Source: a virus
Reading direction: 5' to 3' (one strand)
IMG/VR virus record: IMGVR_UViG_3300028364_000007
Coordinates: 1 to 38,688 of that record
Length of the DNA stretch: 38,688 bases
Shown here: piece by piece, positions 29,298 to 35,736 of the stretch
How the letters are laid out: each line of letters starts with the position of its first letter
Position numbering within the stretch: position 1 is the first letter of the stretch
The notes under the pieces: model-generated
Seen by the model: only the letters and a program-made list of their open reading frames with translations
The model's database searches: none
Told to the model about the DNA's origin: nothing
Program-made: the position numbers and the translations under genes

Positions 29298-29890
29298 TGT
29301 CATTTTGGGATTTATCCGACGGAAAAACCGCAGCAGACACGCCAAAGGAATATGAGGTTCCCGGCGGCAACATGGAGCCAATTCCGAATAACTCGGACGT
29401 GCTTGCCATCATTGATGAAATTAAATGGACCACGAACGGGAATGAAAGCGACCCGCGCGAATACATCAGCGCGCGCTGGTCTGTGATGGCCCCAGAACAA
29501 TTCAAAAACCGCAAGGTGTTCCACAAAATTTGGGTTACGGACCTTGATCCGAACGCGAAGAACGAAGCTGAGGCAAAATTGAAGCGCGACAAGAATCGGA
29601 AGATGCTCGCGGCCATTGATGCCAATTCGGGGGGTATGCTGACTAAAAGCGGTGACACGCCGACTAATGACGCTTTGGCAATGCACCTGACCAATAAACC
29701 GATGGTGATTAAGTGCATGGAATATGGCTTTAAAGGAAATGATGGAAGGTGGGTTTCCGGCAACTGGGTCAGTGCTGTATCACCAGCAAACAAGGAATTG
29801 CATGTGGGCGAGGCTACGAAAAAACCGGCGGCGAGTGGCGGGTCTGGCGGCGGTGGTCGTGCCGATCTGGATGATTCTATTCCGTTCTAA
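29297..29890 (+). CDS. Single-stranded DNA-binding protein (DUF669-like)
   Basis: A 197-residue protein with a beta-rich core (EWLAIIDEIKW-type start, YISARWSVM, FHKIWVTDLDP, MVIKCMEYGFKGNDGRWVSGNWVSAVSP) and a Gly-rich linker ending in DDSIPF (192-197). The acidic hydrophobic tip matches the DDDIPF ends of bacterial SSBs that recruit replication and repair enzymes. It follows the Sak4-like ATPase with a one-base stop-start overlap and precedes a strong terminator, so it may be made in larger amounts than the downstream genes. Confidence 0.85.
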   Translation: MSFWDLSDGKTAADTPKEYEVPGGNMEPIPNNSDVLAIIDEIKWTTNGNESDPREYISARWSVMAPEQFKNRKVFHKIWVTDLDPNAKNEAEAKLKRDKNRKMLAAIDANSGGMLTKSGDTPTNDALAMHLTNKPMVIKCMEYGFKGNDGRWVSGNWVSAVSPANKELHVGEATKKPAASGGSGGGGRADLDDSIPF

Positions 29891-29902
29891 ATAAACGGGG
29901 GC

Positions 29903-29968
29903 GACCCGCGCCGCGAAGGTGTGGAGCCGATTACCCTGAGTATTCAGAGGCGCGGCGCGGGTCTTTTT
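29903..29968 (+). terminator. Intrinsic terminator after the ssb gene
   Basis: A perfect 13-base-pair stem (GACCCGCGCCGCG at 29903-29915 with CGCGGCGCGGGTC at 29951-29963) encloses 35 bases and runs into TTTTT. The loop can itself form a small hairpin (CTGA-gtat-TCAG). It would limit transcription into the exonuclease and helicase genes. Confidence 0.85.
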
Positions 29969-29988
29969 AGCAGAAATTGGAGAATAGC

Positions 29989-30174
29989 ATGGAACGCAAA
30001 ACAGCAAAACAAAGAACTGAAGATGCCAATAAAGCGATGATTGACGGTCTAAGCGATTGGATGGACGGTTTAATAAGCCACTCGGAGTTTTTGGCTTTGG
30101 AGAGAGAAAATGAAGATGACATCGATCAAAACCATACAGTTGACGCTCTTAAGCCCACTTGTGACTGGTTATGA
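29989..30174 (+). CDS. Small acidic protein ahead of the exonuclease (61 aa)
   Basis: ATG 29989 has TTGGAG eight bases upstream; a TTG at 29977 is less likely. The 61-residue helical product starts MERKTAKQRTEDANKAMIDGLSDWMDG and is acidic in the middle (LERENEDDIDQNH). The end overlaps the exonuclease start in an ATGA. No family recognised; an accessory factor for the following nuclease is possible. Confidence 0.55.
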   Translation: MERKTAKQRTEDANKAMIDGLSDWMDGLISHSEFLALERENEDDIDQNHTVDALKPTCDWL

Positions 30175-31040
30175 CCGCCCCCATGGAACAACGCACCGAA
30201 CAATGGCACGCCGCGCGGGCGGGCCGTATTACTGCCAGCATGGCGGGGGCGTTTCTTGGCCTTTCACCGTTTATGAAGCCGGAGGACGCCATGCGCGCTC
30301 TTGTGCGATCTATGCACGGGATGCCGTCCGAGTTCAGCGGCAACGTGGCAACTGAGTATGGCACATTTCACGAGGACGGCGCGCTGGTCGAGTATCAGAT
30401 GGAGACCGGCAACACGGTCACGCCGCTGGCGTTTGCTCCGCATCGCGACTGGCTTGGCGCATCGCCGGATGGCTTGATCGAACACGATGGGCTTTTAGAA
30501 ATAAAATGCCCGTTTGGACAGCGCAAGAAAAACCCGCCTGAATTTAAGAGCATCTACGATCAGCCGCAGTACTATGCTCAAATTCAGGTGCAGCTATTTT
30601 GCACTGGGCGAGAGTGGTGCCACTTTTTCCAGTGGTCGCCGCACGGCACAAAGATGGAACTGGTGGGATTTGATTCGGAATGGCTTGATATAAACATGCC
30701 AATCCTGCGCACCGCATGGGAAGCCGCCCGCGCCGCAGATCCTGCCGACTTTGAAGGCCCAAAGCGCGCGGCGATTGATACGCCCGAAGCCGTTCGTCTG
30801 GTACGTGAATACGATGAACTGTCGGACGCGATGGATGCCGCAAAAGAAAAGCGCGACGAGGTGCTAGCCCAGATAGTGCGGATCGGTGGCGGCAAAGACG
30901 CGACAATTGCAGGGCGCAAGCTAACGCTGGTTAAGCGCGTCGGGTCCGTGGCATATGCTAAGGCGATGGCCGCTGCCGCGCCTGATTTTGACTTGGAGCC
31001 ATATCGCGGCAAGGCCAGCGAGGGGTGGAAATTCACATGA
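30171..31040 (+). CDS. YqaJ-type (lambda Exo-like) recombination exonuclease
   Basis: A 289-residue nuclease of the PD-(D/E)XK YqaJ family. After an N-terminal QWHAARAGRITASMAGAFLG, the active-site parts are TEYGTFHEDGALVEYQ (Glu/His region, 61-76), GASPDGLI (96-103, Asp100), LLEIKCPF (108-115, Glu110 and Lys112) and QYYAQIQVQL (133-142). A helical C-terminal extension (about 190-289) follows. It resects double-stranded ends for the Sak4-like annealing protein and SSB upstream, forming a complete phage recombination set. ATGA overlaps at both ends. Confidence 0.9.
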   Translation: MTAPMEQRTEQWHAARAGRITASMAGAFLGLSPFMKPEDAMRALVRSMHGMPSEFSGNVATEYGTFHEDGALVEYQMETGNTVTPLAFAPHRDWLGASPDGLIEHDGLLEIKCPFGQRKKNPPEFKSIYDQPQYYAQIQVQLFCTGREWCHFFQWSPHGTKMELVGFDSEWLDINMPILRTAWEAARAADPADFEGPKRAAIDTPEAVRLVREYDELSDAMDAAKEKRDEVLAQIVRIGGGKDATIAGRKLTLVKRVGSVAYAKAMAAAAPDFDLEPYRGKASEGWKFT

Positions 31041-32827
31041 CCCTCCGACCATATCAGCAAGCCGCCGTAGATGCCGCGTGGGACTGGACCACGAGCAGCG
31101 TTGACCCTTTTTTAATCGAAGCTGCAACGGGCGCGGGCAAGAGCCATATCATCGCGGAGATTGCACGCAAGATCCACGTTCACACGGGCAAGCGGGTTTT
31201 GTGCCTTGCGCCCAGCGCGGAGCTTGTCACGCAAAACCGTGCGAAATATCTGGCAAGCGGTCATCAGGCAAGCATGTTTTCCGCCAGCGCCGGGGCAAAG
31301 GACTTGCGGCATCCTGTTGTTTTTGGATCGCCTTTGACAGTCAAGAACCGCATCAGCATGTTTCAGGACGGATATGCCATGGTTGTGCTGGACGAAGCGC
31401 ACGGGATAACCCCGACCATTCGCGGCATTATTGACGCCATGCGCGAAGGCAATCCGAACCTGCGAGTGTGCGGATTGACCGCCACGCCTTACCGATTGGG
31501 AACGGGTTATATTTTTTGCATGGGTCCAGGCGGAAAGATAAACACGCCCGACACGGCGAAAGACCCATACTTTATGAAGTGCGTTTCTCAGATACAAGCG
31601 CCGGAATTGATCGAGCAGGGATACCTAACTCCGCCCGTTGTTGGCACGGCTGGAGCTGGGAAATACGACACGTCCGCGCTAGTGGCAAACATGACCGCAA
31701 AAGAACAAGCCGCCGCCGTCGATCAGGCATATCACGGGCACGGGCGGCTAACGTCTGCAATCGTTGCAGACGTGGTGGCGCAAACGCGCACGCGCAAAGG
31801 CGTCATGTTCTTTGCCGCAACTGTTCAGCATGCGCAAGAAGTCATGGCGTCCCTGCCCCCGCATATGTCCGCCATGGTCACGGCAAATACGCCAACGGGT
31901 GAGCGCAAGTCAATTCTTGCGCGGTTCTTGGCGCGGGATTTGAAATACCTCGTAAACGTGTCTGTTTTGACGGTTGGTTTTGACGCGCCTCATGTGGACT
32001 GCATTGCCATTCTGCGCAAGACGGAAAGCGTTGGGTTGCTGCAGCAGATCATCGGGCGCGGGCTGCGTTTGTGCGAAGGGAAAACGGATTGCTTGGTGCT
32101 GGATTACACCAGCAACATCGAGGACCACTGCCCAGACGGAGACTTATTTTCGCCTGTGGTAAAGGCCGGGTTCGGCACCGAAGGCACGGGCATGTCCGCT
32201 GTTTGCCCTGAGTGCGCATATGAAAACACGTTTTCCGCAAACATCAAATATCTCCACTATGAGCGGGACGAAGCGGGGTATTGTCTGGATTTGGACGGGC
32301 AGCATGTGCAGACAGATTTTGGACCGCTATCCGCCCACCATGGCAGGCGTTGCTGTGGGATGGTGCAGGTCGGGCGCAAGGGGCAATATGACAGGTGTGG
32401 ATATCGCTGGACGTTCAAGGAATGCCCGCATTGCGAAGCGCCTAACGATATTGCGGCGCGGTACTGCATTGAGTGCAAGGGAGAGATCGTTGACCCAAAC
32501 ACAAGGCTACGTGAGGAATTTGCAAGGATCAAGCGGACACCCACCGAAAAGCAGACCGATGATATTGTGTCGCTGGATGTGCGCGAAGGTGTTTCACAGC
32601 GCGGAAATCCTACCGTGCGCGCTGATTTTGTGACGCCGTGGCGCTCTTTTTCGGTTTGGTTTTCGCCAAGAAGCCCATACCCACGCCAGCAGGCAGAGTG
32701 GGCGACATTCCAGCGGGCAACAGAGGATGGCACGCCAAAAACCGTGACCTATAAAAAGGACGCGGAAACTAAATTCTATAACGTGTTTGCGTACAACAAA
32801 GAGGCGGATAAGGATGAAACTGAGTGA
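31037..32827 (+). CDS. DEAD/DEAH-box helicase with zinc-binding C-terminus
   Basis: A 596-residue superfamily 2 helicase. Q-like start RPYQQAAVDAAW; Walker A EAATGAGKSH (28-37); DEAH at 119-122 (VVLDEAHG); motif III LTATPYRLG; in the second RecA domain VSVLTVGFDAPHVDCI and QQIIGRGLRL (337-346). The C-terminal 200 residues carry cysteine pairs CPEC (390-393), CPHC (463-466) and CIEC (477-480), a likely zinc ribbon for DNA contact. The type is that of phage helicases which probably unwind DNA or remodel structures in replication. The start at 31037 gives an ATGA overlap. Confidence 0.92.
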   Translation: MTLRPYQQAAVDAAWDWTTSSVDPFLIEAATGAGKSHIIAEIARKIHVHTGKRVLCLAPSAELVTQNRAKYLASGHQASMFSASAGAKDLRHPVVFGSPLTVKNRISMFQDGYAMVVLDEAHGITPTIRGIIDAMREGNPNLRVCGLTATPYRLGTGYIFCMGPGGKINTPDTAKDPYFMKCVSQIQAPELIEQGYLTPPVVGTAGAGKYDTSALVANMTAKEQAAAVDQAYHGHGRLTSAIVADVVAQTRTRKGVMFFAATVQHAQEVMASLPPHMSAMVTANTPTGERKSILARFLARDLKYLVNVSVLTVGFDAPHVDCIAILRKTESVGLLQQIIGRGLRLCEGKTDCLVLDYTSNIEDHCPDGDLFSPVVKAGFGTEGTGMSAVCPECAYENTFSANIKYLHYERDEAGYCLDLDGQHVQTDFGPLSAHHGRRCCGMVQVGRKGQYDRCGYRWTFKECPHCEAPNDIAARYCIECKGEIVDPNTRLREEFARIKRTPTEKQTDDIVSLDVREGVSQRGNPTVRADFVTPWRSFSVWFSPRSPYPRQQAEWATFQRATEDGTPKTVTYKKDAETKFYNVFAYNKEADKDETE

Positions 32828-33230
32828 TATCCCCCACAACGTCCGCCTGTTTGGGAGCCCCGGGTTTCGCGGCAAGTGCGCGCCGGAAAGCATTGAGCAA
32901 GTGACGTTCTTCAACCGCATCCGGCGGGAATACCCCGAAACATGGGGCGCGATTGCAATTCATGTGCGCAATGAGGGCAAGAGATACCGCGAGCAGATCC
33001 AGATGCATAAGGCGGAAGGCATGACGGCAGGATCGCCCGATATCATCATTCCGGCGCGGGTAACTTTTTGCTGTGAGTTGAAAAGGAGAGACCACACGAA
33101 GTCTGCATTCCAGCCCAATCAGCTACCCTACCTAACCGCCGCCGCAGATAGCGGCGCGTTTGCCTGCGTGGCGCTGGGATGCGATGCTGCGTGGGAAGCG
33201 CTCGGGGTGTGGCTTGATGTCATGGAATGA
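32814..33230 (+). CDS. VRR-NUC domain nuclease
   Basis: A 138-residue protein made of one VRR-NUC domain: an N-terminal IEQVTFFNRIRREYPE, IAIHVRNEGKR, GMTAGSPDIIIP (Asp76) and FCCELKRRDHTKS (Glu88, Lys90), then QLPYLTAAADSGAF. These are the parts of the PD-(D/E)XK active site in the virus-type, usually Holliday-junction or flap-directed, nucleases. ATG 32814 overlaps the helicase end by 14 bases. It probably resolves branched DNA made by recombination-linked replication. Confidence 0.88.
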   Translation: MKLSDIPHNVRLFGSPGFRGKCAPESIEQVTFFNRIRREYPETWGAIAIHVRNEGKRYREQIQMHKAEGMTAGSPDIIIPARVTFCCELKRRDHTKSAFQPNQLPYLTAAADSGAFACVALGCDAAWEALGVWLDVME

Positions 33231-33456
33231 GGCCGTTCGCCCGTCTGTGTGGCTTCGGCGGGTGCTATCTGGCGAGGTTGATATGAAAGACGCGCCTGAA
33301 GCGATAAGAAGCTGGGCACGGCTGGCAATTTACCAAGGGTCCAAGGAATTGCTGGCAATCCCAGACAAACAAAAAAGGCAGGCAGCGCTTGCGCGGGTGC
33401 CTGCCTTGATCCGCCCATATCTTGAGGCGGAAGCATTGCGGATATGGCGCAGTTAA
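33217..33456 (+). CDS. Small helical protein at the end of the recombination operon (79 aa)
   Basis: The ATG at 33217 overlaps the nuclease end by 14 bases. The 79-residue product starts MSWNEAVRPSVWLRRVLSGEVD and has helices ARLAIYQGSKELLAIPDKQKRQAALARVPALIRPYLEAEALRIW. Small proteins with this style of VPALIRPYLE-type end are common in phages near replication genes. Its stop overlaps that of the convergent DUF6378 gene by four bases. Function unknown. Confidence 0.55.
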   Translation: MSWNEAVRPSVWLRRVLSGEVDMKDAPEAIRSWARLAIYQGSKELLAIPDKQKRQAALARVPALIRPYLEAEALRIWRS

Positions 33457-33716
33457 CCCCCCGCTATTTCGCCGCCACAAGCCGCATAGCCTGCAATGTC
33501 CATCCAGTTGTCTGCATAAGACGGATTGCCTTTCATGCGCGCCAGCTTCAGCAGGATCATCATGGCGGCAACATCTGCGCACCCGATCTCCTTGCCAAGG
33601 TATGCGGACCAGAGGCTTGCAATGCATGCAAACGTGTCCTCTGGATTGCCGTGCGTTGCATCGCGGTCCACGGTGACGGCTTGCGATGCTGCCGCTAGTA
33701 TGTCTGCGCGGTTCAT
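33453..33716 (-). CDS. DUF6378 domain protein (87 aa)
   Basis: An 87-residue protein that matches the small phage DUF6378 type: start NRADILAAASQAVTVDRDATHGNPED, then ASLWSAYLGKEIGCADVAAMMILLKLARMKGNPSYADNWMDIAGYAACGGEIAG. The helical core with HG-x-x-ED and DNW-x-DIAGYA is reminiscent of MazG-like all-alpha nucleotide enzymes, but this resemblance is only my reading. It is the last gene of the methyltransferase operon and follows the C5 gene with an ATGA-type overlap inside the 17-base repeated junction. Confidence 0.7.
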   Translation of the reverse strand: MNRADILAAASQAVTVDRDATHGNPEDTFACIASLWSAYLGKEIGCADVAAMMILLKLARMKGNPSYADNWMDIAGYAACGGEIAGG

Positions 33717-33728
33717 TCCGTAGCCTCC
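33712..33728. repeat. 17-base junction repeat, downstream of C5 gene
   Basis: TTCATTCCGTAGCCTCC occurs here and again at 34629-34645, exactly flanking the C5-methyltransferase gene. On the minus strand it reads GGAGGCTACGGAATGAA and holds a ribosome binding site (GGAGG), the last codons of one gene and the start codon of the next. Confidence 0.85.
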
Positions 33729-34633
33729 GCCGCAAGAATGGCGCGGCCTATGAGTTCGGGGATTTGCGGCACAACGGCGTTGCCTAATCCTTTAAGTCGG
33801 TCCACCCTGTTGGGAACCCCATTAGCCACTCGACAAATGGCGGGTTCAGGGCTCCACTCTCGTGGCTTACCGACTGGCCCAAGGATACTTGCTTGCCTAT
33901 TCTGATCCTGCGCTTGACTGACGTGCTTGAAAGGTTGCCCCTGTCCCTGTTGTCGCTGGCTGTTGGTGTCGGCCACATCTTGACCTGCTGGCACAACCCG
34001 ACCTGAGCCAGACGCCCCGTGTGCTTGTCGTATGCTCTTTGACCCATTTTCGCTGGCCCACCATCCTTGGTGATTAGTCTTTCGACCCTCACACCTGGGT
34101 CTTGAGAATTTGGGGTACGCCACAATCCAGACGCGCTCGCGACGATGGGGAGCGCCCAAGGCTGCCGCTGGTATGTTTTCCCATTCCGCATCATACCCGC
34201 ACTCGGCCAAGTCTGACAAAATTCGGCCAAACCATCCCCCTCGTTGTTCACTTGGGCCACTAAGCAGCGCTGCGACGTTCTCCACGATGACGTAGCGGGG
34301 TGATAGCTCGCCAATAAGTCTGACGATTTCGGACCAGAGGCCACTACGGGTTCCTTCTTTGATGCCAGCTTGTTTTCCTGCTGTGCTAATGTCTTGGCAC
34401 GGGAAGCCGCCCGTGATGACATCAACGGAAATGCCGTCTCGTTTAAGAATGTCGCCTGTGAGTTTGGTAACGTCTTCATAGCAAGGCACCTCCGGCCAAT
34501 GTTTCGCCAGCACTTTGCGCGGGAACGGTTCAATCTCGCAGAACGCCACGGTTTCAAAGCCGCCGGTGCGTTCAAGTCCAAGGCTGAAGCCACCGATCCC
34601 GCTGAACAGATCCAGCACTTTAAGCGGCTTCAT
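33713..34633 (-). CDS. C5-cytosine DNA methyltransferase (Dcm type)
   Basis: A 306-residue enzyme adding a methyl group to cytosine C5. Motifs: I LDLFSGIGGFSLG (7-19), IV GGFPCQDIS with catalytic Cys79, VI VIVENV (115-120), VIII HRRERVWIVA (163-172) and X GLGNAVVPQI (282-291). The target-recognition part between VIII and X is short (about 90 residues) and rich in Gly, Ser and Gln. The same DNA, in the +1 frame, encodes an open frame with methyltransferase-like phrases (see 33784-34593). The gene is flanked by a 17-base repeat, hinting at cassette insertion. No partner nuclease is present, so it is probably an anti-restriction orphan. Confidence 0.9.
   Translation of the reverse strand: MKPLKVLDLFSGIGGFSLGLERTGGFETVAFCEIEPFPRKVLAKHWPEVPCYEDVTKLTGDILKRDGISVDVITGGFPCQDISTAGKQAGIKEGTRSGLWSEIVRLIGELSPRYVIVENVAALLSGPSEQRGGWFGRILSDLAECGYDAEWENIPAAALGAPHRRERVWIVAYPKFSRPRCEGRKTNHQGWWASENGSKSIRQAHGASGSGRVVPAGQDVADTNSQRQQGQGQPFKHVSQAQDQNRQASILGPVGKPREWSPEPAICRVANGVPNRVDRLKGLGNAVVPQIPELIGRAILAAEATE
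33784..34593 (-). CDS. +1-frame reading frame overlapping the C5 gene, methyltransferase C-terminus-like
   Basis: This frame lies wholly inside the C5 gene, shifted by +1, and runs 269 residues. From about residue 120 it reads like the C-terminal module of many phage C5 enzymes: FCQTWPSAGMMRNGKTYQRQP, SGLWRTPNSQDPG, KMWPTPTASDNRDRGN and a closing LNPPFVEWLMGFPTGWTDL. The first 100 residues do not look like a known domain. It may be reached by a +1 frameshift or internal start, or be a remnant of an ancestral frame. No slippery site or ribosome binding site was identified. Confidence 0.35.
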   Translation of the reverse strand: MASALDLNAPAALKPWRSARLNRSRAKCWRNIGRRCLAMKTLPNSQATFLNETAFPLMSSRAASRAKTLAQQENKLASKKEPVVASGPKSSDLLASYHPATSSWRTSQRCLVAQVNNEGDGLAEFCQTWPSAGMMRNGKTYQRQPWALPIVASASGLWRTPNSQDPGVRVERLITKDGGPAKMGQRAYDKHTGRLAQVGLCQQVKMWPTPTASDNRDRGNLSSTSVKRRIRIGKQVSLGQSVSHESGALNPPFVEWLMGFPTGWTDLKD

Positions 34634-34645
34634 TCCGTAGCCTCC
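34629..34645. repeat. 17-base junction repeat, upstream of C5 gene
   Basis: Identical to 33712-33728. Both upstream genes end in the residues EATE because of the repeat, and both downstream genes start with ATGAA. The two copies are 917 bases apart and enclose exactly one gene. Confidence 0.85.
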
Positions 34646-34827
34646 AGCGCCGCAAGCCCGTCCGGCGTGATTGTCCAGAGCCGTTCGATCATTTGCGGGC
34701 GCTCACACGCGCAACGGATATACCCGCCGCGATACAGCGCAGACAGAACATTACCCGTCGTGTCGCGGCATATGTGCCAGTCACCGTCTGACATGCGGGC
34801 GAGTGTGGTGCGTTGTTTGGGGGTCAT
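34630..34827 (-). CDS. Small protein upstream of C5 gene, helix-turn-helix-like (65 aa)
   Basis: A 65-residue protein: MTPKQRTTLARMSDGDWHICRDTTGNVLSALYRGGYI, then ACERPQMIERLWTITPDGLAALEATE. The order helix, short turn, helix (NVLSALYRGGYI) and a strand pair (RLWTITPDGLAAL) resembles a small winged helix of the kind ending LT-x-x-G-x-x-A. It is coupled to both neighbours by four-base overlaps and could regulate the operon or assist target recognition. Confidence 0.55.
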   Translation of the reverse strand: MTPKQRTTLARMSDGDWHICRDTTGNVLSALYRGGYIRCACERPQMIERLWTITPDGLAALEATE

Positions 34828-35465
34828 GTCTTATCCTCATAATCGCTTAGGCGCTCAAGGCGTAACCGCGTGCCGGGTGGTATCCAGTCAAACGCGGTTG
34901 AAGCGGTGCTGTCATTCTTGCGCCACACTAGCCAGCTGTAAGCCGTGGCGCTTGAAGCCTTGTGGTCATATCGGCCTTTGACTATCGAGACACGCTCACA
35001 AAATTGCAGAATGTCAGTCGGTGGAGCATCTTTGAACAATTCCCGATAACGCGCGCCACCCGCAAGAAACGCGCTGCGAACAATGACGGCAACACCGTGG
35101 CGGCTAGTGTTACGCGCCTGCGTGATGAATTGCTGCGCCAATCGGAATGGGGGGTTTGTTATTGTCCAGCTAACAACGCCCAGTGGATCGGCACCAAACA
35201 GATAATCCTGCACAGCAAACCCTGCGCCGTAATCGTGAACATCGGACGCCCAAACATCACCAAAGTATTCGTTTAACGGTTTCACCATGTGTCCACGGTT
35301 TGCCGCTGGTTCGCGGCAATCTAATTTTGGCAGGTCATATCCGCACGATGCAATCCATTCGCACAGCGCGCGCGTTGCCCAAGGCGGCGTTGGGAAGTCG
35401 TCACGGCTGTTGTGCGGCTCAACTCGGCGCTGCATAACAGCGGCTGAAGTGTTTTGCTTGCTCAT
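34824..35465 (-). CDS. DNA methyltransferase-like protein with NPPF motif
   Basis: A 213-residue protein with DFPTPPWATRALCEWI near the start, a SAM-site-like CREPAANRGHMVKPL (50-64), a VWASDVHDYG stretch (71-80) and TITNPPFRLAQQFI (101-114), where NPPF is the amino-methyltransferase motif IV. The order motif I then IV and the small size are those of phage N6-adenine-type enzymes. EPAANRG is a looser motif I than the usual DPCAGxG. It overlaps the ribbon-helix-helix gene by four bases. Probably protects the phage DNA from host restriction. Confidence 0.75.
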   Translation of the reverse strand: MSKQNTSAAVMQRRVEPHNSRDDFPTPPWATRALCEWIASCGYDLPKLDCREPAANRGHMVKPLNEYFGDVWASDVHDYGAGFAVQDYLFGADPLGVVSWTITNPPFRLAQQFITQARNTSRHGVAVIVRSAFLAGGARYRELFKDAPPTDILQFCERVSIVKGRYDHKASSATAYSWLVWRKNDSTASTAFDWIPPGTRLRLERLSDYEDKT

Positions 35466-35617
35466 ACCTTATCCTTCTTTGCTATTCGCGCGGCCCAGCG
35501 TTGCATTGCCTTGCGCACTACCTGTGTAATTGTCACGTCCTGCTGTTTGGCAAGGGCGTGGTAGTGGCGGTGTTCTTCTGCCGTCACTCTGATTTGCAGC
35601 CAGTATGTTTTTACCAT
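35462..35617 (-). CDS. Ribbon-helix-helix regulator (51 aa)
   Basis: A 51-residue frame from ATG 35617 to TGA 35462, in an ATGA overlap with the next gene. The sequence starts MVKTYWLQIRVTAEEHRHYHALA and continues QQDVTITQVVRKAMQRWAARI: one strand (YWLQIRV) and two helices, the CopG/Arc ribbon-helix-helix plan. AAGG lies before the ATG. It is the first gene of the methyltransferase operon, immediately beside GTATTGA repeats, and so is likely to repress this operon and perhaps the divergent early genes. Confidence 0.75.
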   Translation of the reverse strand: MVKTYWLQIRVTAEEHRHYHALAKQQDVTITQVVRKAMQRWAARIAKKDKV

Positions 35618-35628
35618 GCCTTACCTTA

Positions 35629-35657
35629 TCAATACGTCAATCAATACACAAGCGCAA
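35629..35657 (-). promoter_or_regulatory. Promoter of the methyltransferase operon
   Basis: TTGCGC (35657-35652), 17 bases, TATTGA (35634-35629) on the minus strand, 12 bases before the ATG at 35617. Two GTATTGA copies lie in it, at 35629-35635 and 35641-35647, spaced 12 bases; the first covers the -10 box. A third copy on the other strand is at 35662-35668. Confidence 0.5.
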
Positions 35658-35664
35658 ATATGTA

Positions 35665-35693
35665 TTGACGCGGCCATTCGTGCGGCGTAGGTT
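35665..35693 (+). promoter_or_regulatory. Early promoter of the 35.7-37.7 kb gene run
   Basis: TTGACG (35665-35670), 17 bases, TAGGTT (35688-35693) followed by GA. It lies 44 bases before the first ATG at 35737. The -35 box overlaps the third GTATTGA repeat, so the ribbon-helix-helix protein could control it. Confidence 0.6.
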
Positions 35694-35736
35694 GATTGCA
35701 GGAAACGGGCAGACGCCCACAACAGGAGAGACCAAG

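Noticed and set aside
29903-29968. Stem-loop considered as a tRNA-like or small RNA gene
   Set aside because: There is no cloverleaf, no anticodon arm and no CCA-type end. A long GC stem followed by TTTTT fits an intrinsic terminator better.
33784-34593. Treating the +1-frame reading frame as a simple shadow
   Set aside because: Not dismissed, because its C-terminal half reads like a real methyltransferase end. It is kept as a low-confidence feature rather than a confirmed gene.
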